DNA from: Saccharopolyspora rhizosphaerae
GTDB taxonomy: Bacteria > Actinomycetota > Actinomycetes > Mycobacteriales > Pseudonocardiaceae
DNA length: 64,000 bases
Assembly: GCF_003931915.1 (NCBI RefSeq)
Contig: NZ_RSAA01000005.1
Location: forward strand, 1-64,000
Reading direction: 5' to 3'
This document shows, in pieces, positions 62,364 to 64,000 of the stretch (position 1 is the first letter of the stretch; every line of letters begins with the position of its first letter). The position numbers were made by a program, and so were the translations under genes. Under the pieces are notes generated by a model. The model searched no databases, was not told where the DNA came from, and worked only from the letters and a program-made list of their open reading frames with translations.

Positions 62364-63455
62364 ATGGGTTCGATGCGTCCTCGGGTCGGTGATGTGTTCC
62401 TCGCCCTGCTGGTGACCGTGGTCAGCGTGGCCGGGACGGTGGCCGCGCACCGGTGGGCGGGCCACGGGATGCGGGCGCTCGACGGGTTCGGAGTCGGCTT
62501 CGTGGTGGTGGCCGGCCTGTCCCTGGCGTGGCGACGACGGGCACCGCTGGTGGTGCTCGGCGTGGTCGCGGTGGCCGTCTCGGCCTACCTCGTCAGCGGG
62601 TACCGGTACGGGCCGGTCCTGCTCGCGCTGCTGGTGGCGGTGTACTCGGCGGCGCGCCACCGACCACCGCGCACCGCCGGGATCGCCGCGGGCGTCGCGC
62701 TCCTGCTGCTGTGGGCGCACACGGTGGTCACCGGCCAGTGGGCCGGTCTGGTCCCGGCTTCGGCGTGGGTGCTCGTGCCCTTCGCCGCCGGGTTGGTGGC
62801 GCGCACCCAGTCCGAGTCGGTGGCGCGTCAGCGGGCGGAAGCGCTGCGGCGGCGGGTCGACGACGAACGGCTGCGGATCGCCCAGGAGGTCCACGACGTG
62901 GTCGGCCACGGGTTGGCGGCGATCAAGATGCAGGCCGACGTGGCGCTGCACGTGCTCGAGAAGAAGCCCGAGCAGGCCGAAACGGCGCTGTCGGCCATCA
63001 GTCGCACCAGCAGCGACGCCCTCGACGAGCTCCGCGCGACCCTGGCCGTGGTCCGCAGCGGCACCGGACAGGGACCCGAACCCGGTCTCCGCCGGGTGCA
63101 CGACCTGGTCAACCGCACCCGCGACGCCGGGGCGGAGGTCTCGCTGCGGGTGCGCGGTGACCCTCCCGAGCTGCCGAAGCCGGTGGACCTCACCGGGTAC
63201 CGGATACTGCAGGAGTCGTTGACCAACGTGCTGCGCCACAGCCGCGAGCAGCGAGCCGACGTCACCGTCGACTACACCCCGGAGGAGGTCACCATCGAGG
63301 TCACCAACCCCTCCCCCACGAGCGCCGGCGGCGACGGCCTCGGCATCCCCGGCATGCGGCGGCGCGTGGAAGCGCTCGGCGGTCAGTTCAGCGCCGGGGC
63401 CTCCGGCGGACGGTTCCGGGTGCACGCCCGCCTGCCGATCGGAGCGCAGCCGTGA
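62364..63455 (+). CDS. NarL-type sensor histidine kinase
   Basis: The 363-residue membrane kinase begins with about five hydrophobic segments (FLALLVTVVSVAGTVAA, VGFVVVAGLSLAW, VVLGVVAVAVSAYLVSG, AGIAAGVALLLLWAHTVV, ASAWVLVPFAAGLVA). The HisKA_3 domain has the phospho-acceptor His177 in AQEVHDVVGHGLAAIKMQ, followed by a HATPase domain (YRILQESLTNVLRHS, GGDGLGIPGMRRRVEALGG). No large sensor loop, so it probably senses within the membrane. The start is uncertain: ATG 62364 is used, ATG 62373 is possible. It overlaps the response regulator gene by four bases. Confidence 0.88.
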   Translation: MGSMRPRVGDVFLALLVTVVSVAGTVAAHRWAGHGMRALDGFGVGFVVVAGLSLAWRRRAPLVVLGVVAVAVSAYLVSGYRYGPVLLALLVAVYSAARHRPPRTAGIAAGVALLLLWAHTVVTGQWAGLVPASAWVLVPFAAGLVARTQSESVARQRAEALRRRVDDERLRIAQEVHDVVGHGLAAIKMQADVALHVLEKKPEQAETALSAISRTSSDALDELRATLAVVRSGTGQGPEPGLRRVHDLVNRTRDAGAEVSLRVRGDPPELPKPVDLTGYRILQESLTNVLRHSREQRADVTVDYTPEEVTIEVTNPSPTSAGGDGLGIPGMRRRVEALGGQFSAGASGGRFRVHARLPIGAQP

Positions 63456-64000
63456 TCAGCGTGCTCATCGTCGACGACCAGGACCTGGTGCGCTTCGGCC
63501 TGCGCACGCTCGTCGACTCCGAGGACGACCTCACCTGCGCCGGCGAAGCCGCCGACGGGCTCGACGCCGTGATCAAGGCGCGCGAGACCCGTCCCGACGT
63601 GGTGCTCATGGACATCCGGATGTCCGGTGTGGACGGACTGGAGGCCACCCGCCGGATCACCGGTGACCCGGACCTGGCCGCCACCAAGGTGATCGTGCTG
63701 ACGACGTTCGAGATCGACGAGTACGTCTTCAGCGCGTTGCGCTCCGGCGCCAGCGGATTCCTGCTCAAGGACACCACCCCGGTGGACCTGCTGCGCGCCA
63801 TCCGTCTGGTCGCCGGTGGCGAGGCGCTGCTGTCCCCGTCCGCGACCACCAAGCTGGTGCGCGAGTTCGTGCAGCTCGCCCCGCGCTCCCGCGCACCGCA
63901 CCCGCAGCTGCACACGCTCACCGAGCGGGAGCGGGAAGTGCTGGCGCTGGTGGCCGAGGGGCTCAGCAACGAGGAGATCGCCGAGCGCCTGGTGGTCAGC
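63452..64000 (+). CDS. NarL/LuxR-type response regulator (cut by window end)
   Basis: The visible 183 residues contain a receiver domain (ISVLIVDDQDLVRFGLRTLV, phospho-acceptor Asp54 in VVLMDIRMSGVDG, LTTFEIDEYVFSALRSGASGFLLKD) and the start of a LuxR-type HTH (LTEREREVLALVAEGLSNEEIAERL). It is the partner of the overlapping histidine kinase gene. Targets unknown. Confidence 0.93.
   Translation, partial: MISVLIVDDQDLVRFGLRTLVDSEDDLTCAGEAADGLDAVIKARETRPDVVLMDIRMSGVDGLEATRRITGDPDLAATKVIVLTTFEIDEYVFSALRSGASGFLLKDTTPVDLLRAIRLVAGGEALLSPSATTKLVREFVQLAPRSRAPHPQLHTLTEREREVLALVAEGLSNEEIAERLVVS

Overview
The window is 64 kb of very GC-rich DNA with tightly packed genes. Many genes start with GTG, four-base ATGA and GTGA overlaps are common, and some genes look leaderless. 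Gene content (AfsR/SARP regulator, fused ECF sigma factor, F420-type LLM oxidoreductase, hopanoid operon, ROK/xylA/xylB locus, GH10 xylanase) points to a mycelial actinomycete, most likely of the Pseudonocardiales. Saccharopolyspora is a plausible genus, but this is inferred without any database search.

Layout. 1-0.4 kb: start of ahcY (minus strand) behind an S-adenosylhomocysteine riboswitch. 1-6.4 kb: a PAS/GGDEF/EAL protein, an HxlR regulator, and an SRPBCC-LLM oxidoreductase pair that carries the same palindromic operator as the HxlR gene. 7-9.2 kb: rpiA and a SBP56-type protein, convergent on a shared terminator. 9.3-16.5 kb: a surface-glycan locus (nucleotide-sugar dehydrogenase, processive GT2, epimerase, GH18 lipoprotein, PIG-L deacetylase, WbqC-like protein). 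16.8-19.5 kb: secreted I36-type protein, SDR, two-module VOC protein and a GH1 beta-glucosidase remnant. 19.9-23.9 kb: xylose locus. 23.9-26 kb: SsuE-like FMN reductase behind a cysteine-containing leader peptide, and an MFS transporter. 26.4-27.5 kb: secreted GH10 xylanase. 28-29.7 kb: ECF sigma factor with a built-in zinc-finger/membrane anti-sigma extension.

29.7-42 kb is an accessory, gene-poor stretch: a GH5 hydrolase, two frameshifted sugar-ABC permease genes, an acyl-CoA-dehydrogenase-like flavoprotein, a LacI regulator, an AMP-dependent ligase, a HAD dehalogenase, an Lrp regulator and a YitT-like membrane protein. Scattered through it is a family of palindromic repeats with a TTCGCGCGAA-like core. 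42-47 kb: methyltransferase, amino-acid permease and a large SARP/NB-ARC/TPR regulator. 47.6-52.3 kb: carbonic anhydrase, then an operon led by an unusual glycosyltransferase-WS/DGAT fusion. 52.3-60 kb: hopanoid operon hpnC-hpnD-hpnE-polyprenyl synthase-shc-hpnG-hpnH, all on the minus strand and translationally coupled. 60.6-64 kb: M19 dipeptidase, a small coiled-coil protein and a NarL-type two-component pair cut by the window end.

Most noteworthy: the bipartite palindromic repeat family; a hairpin with the same tip lodged inside a decayed permease gene; the GT-WS/DGAT fusion; the cysteine-type leader before the FMN reductase; the SAH riboswitch; and the HxlR operator pair.
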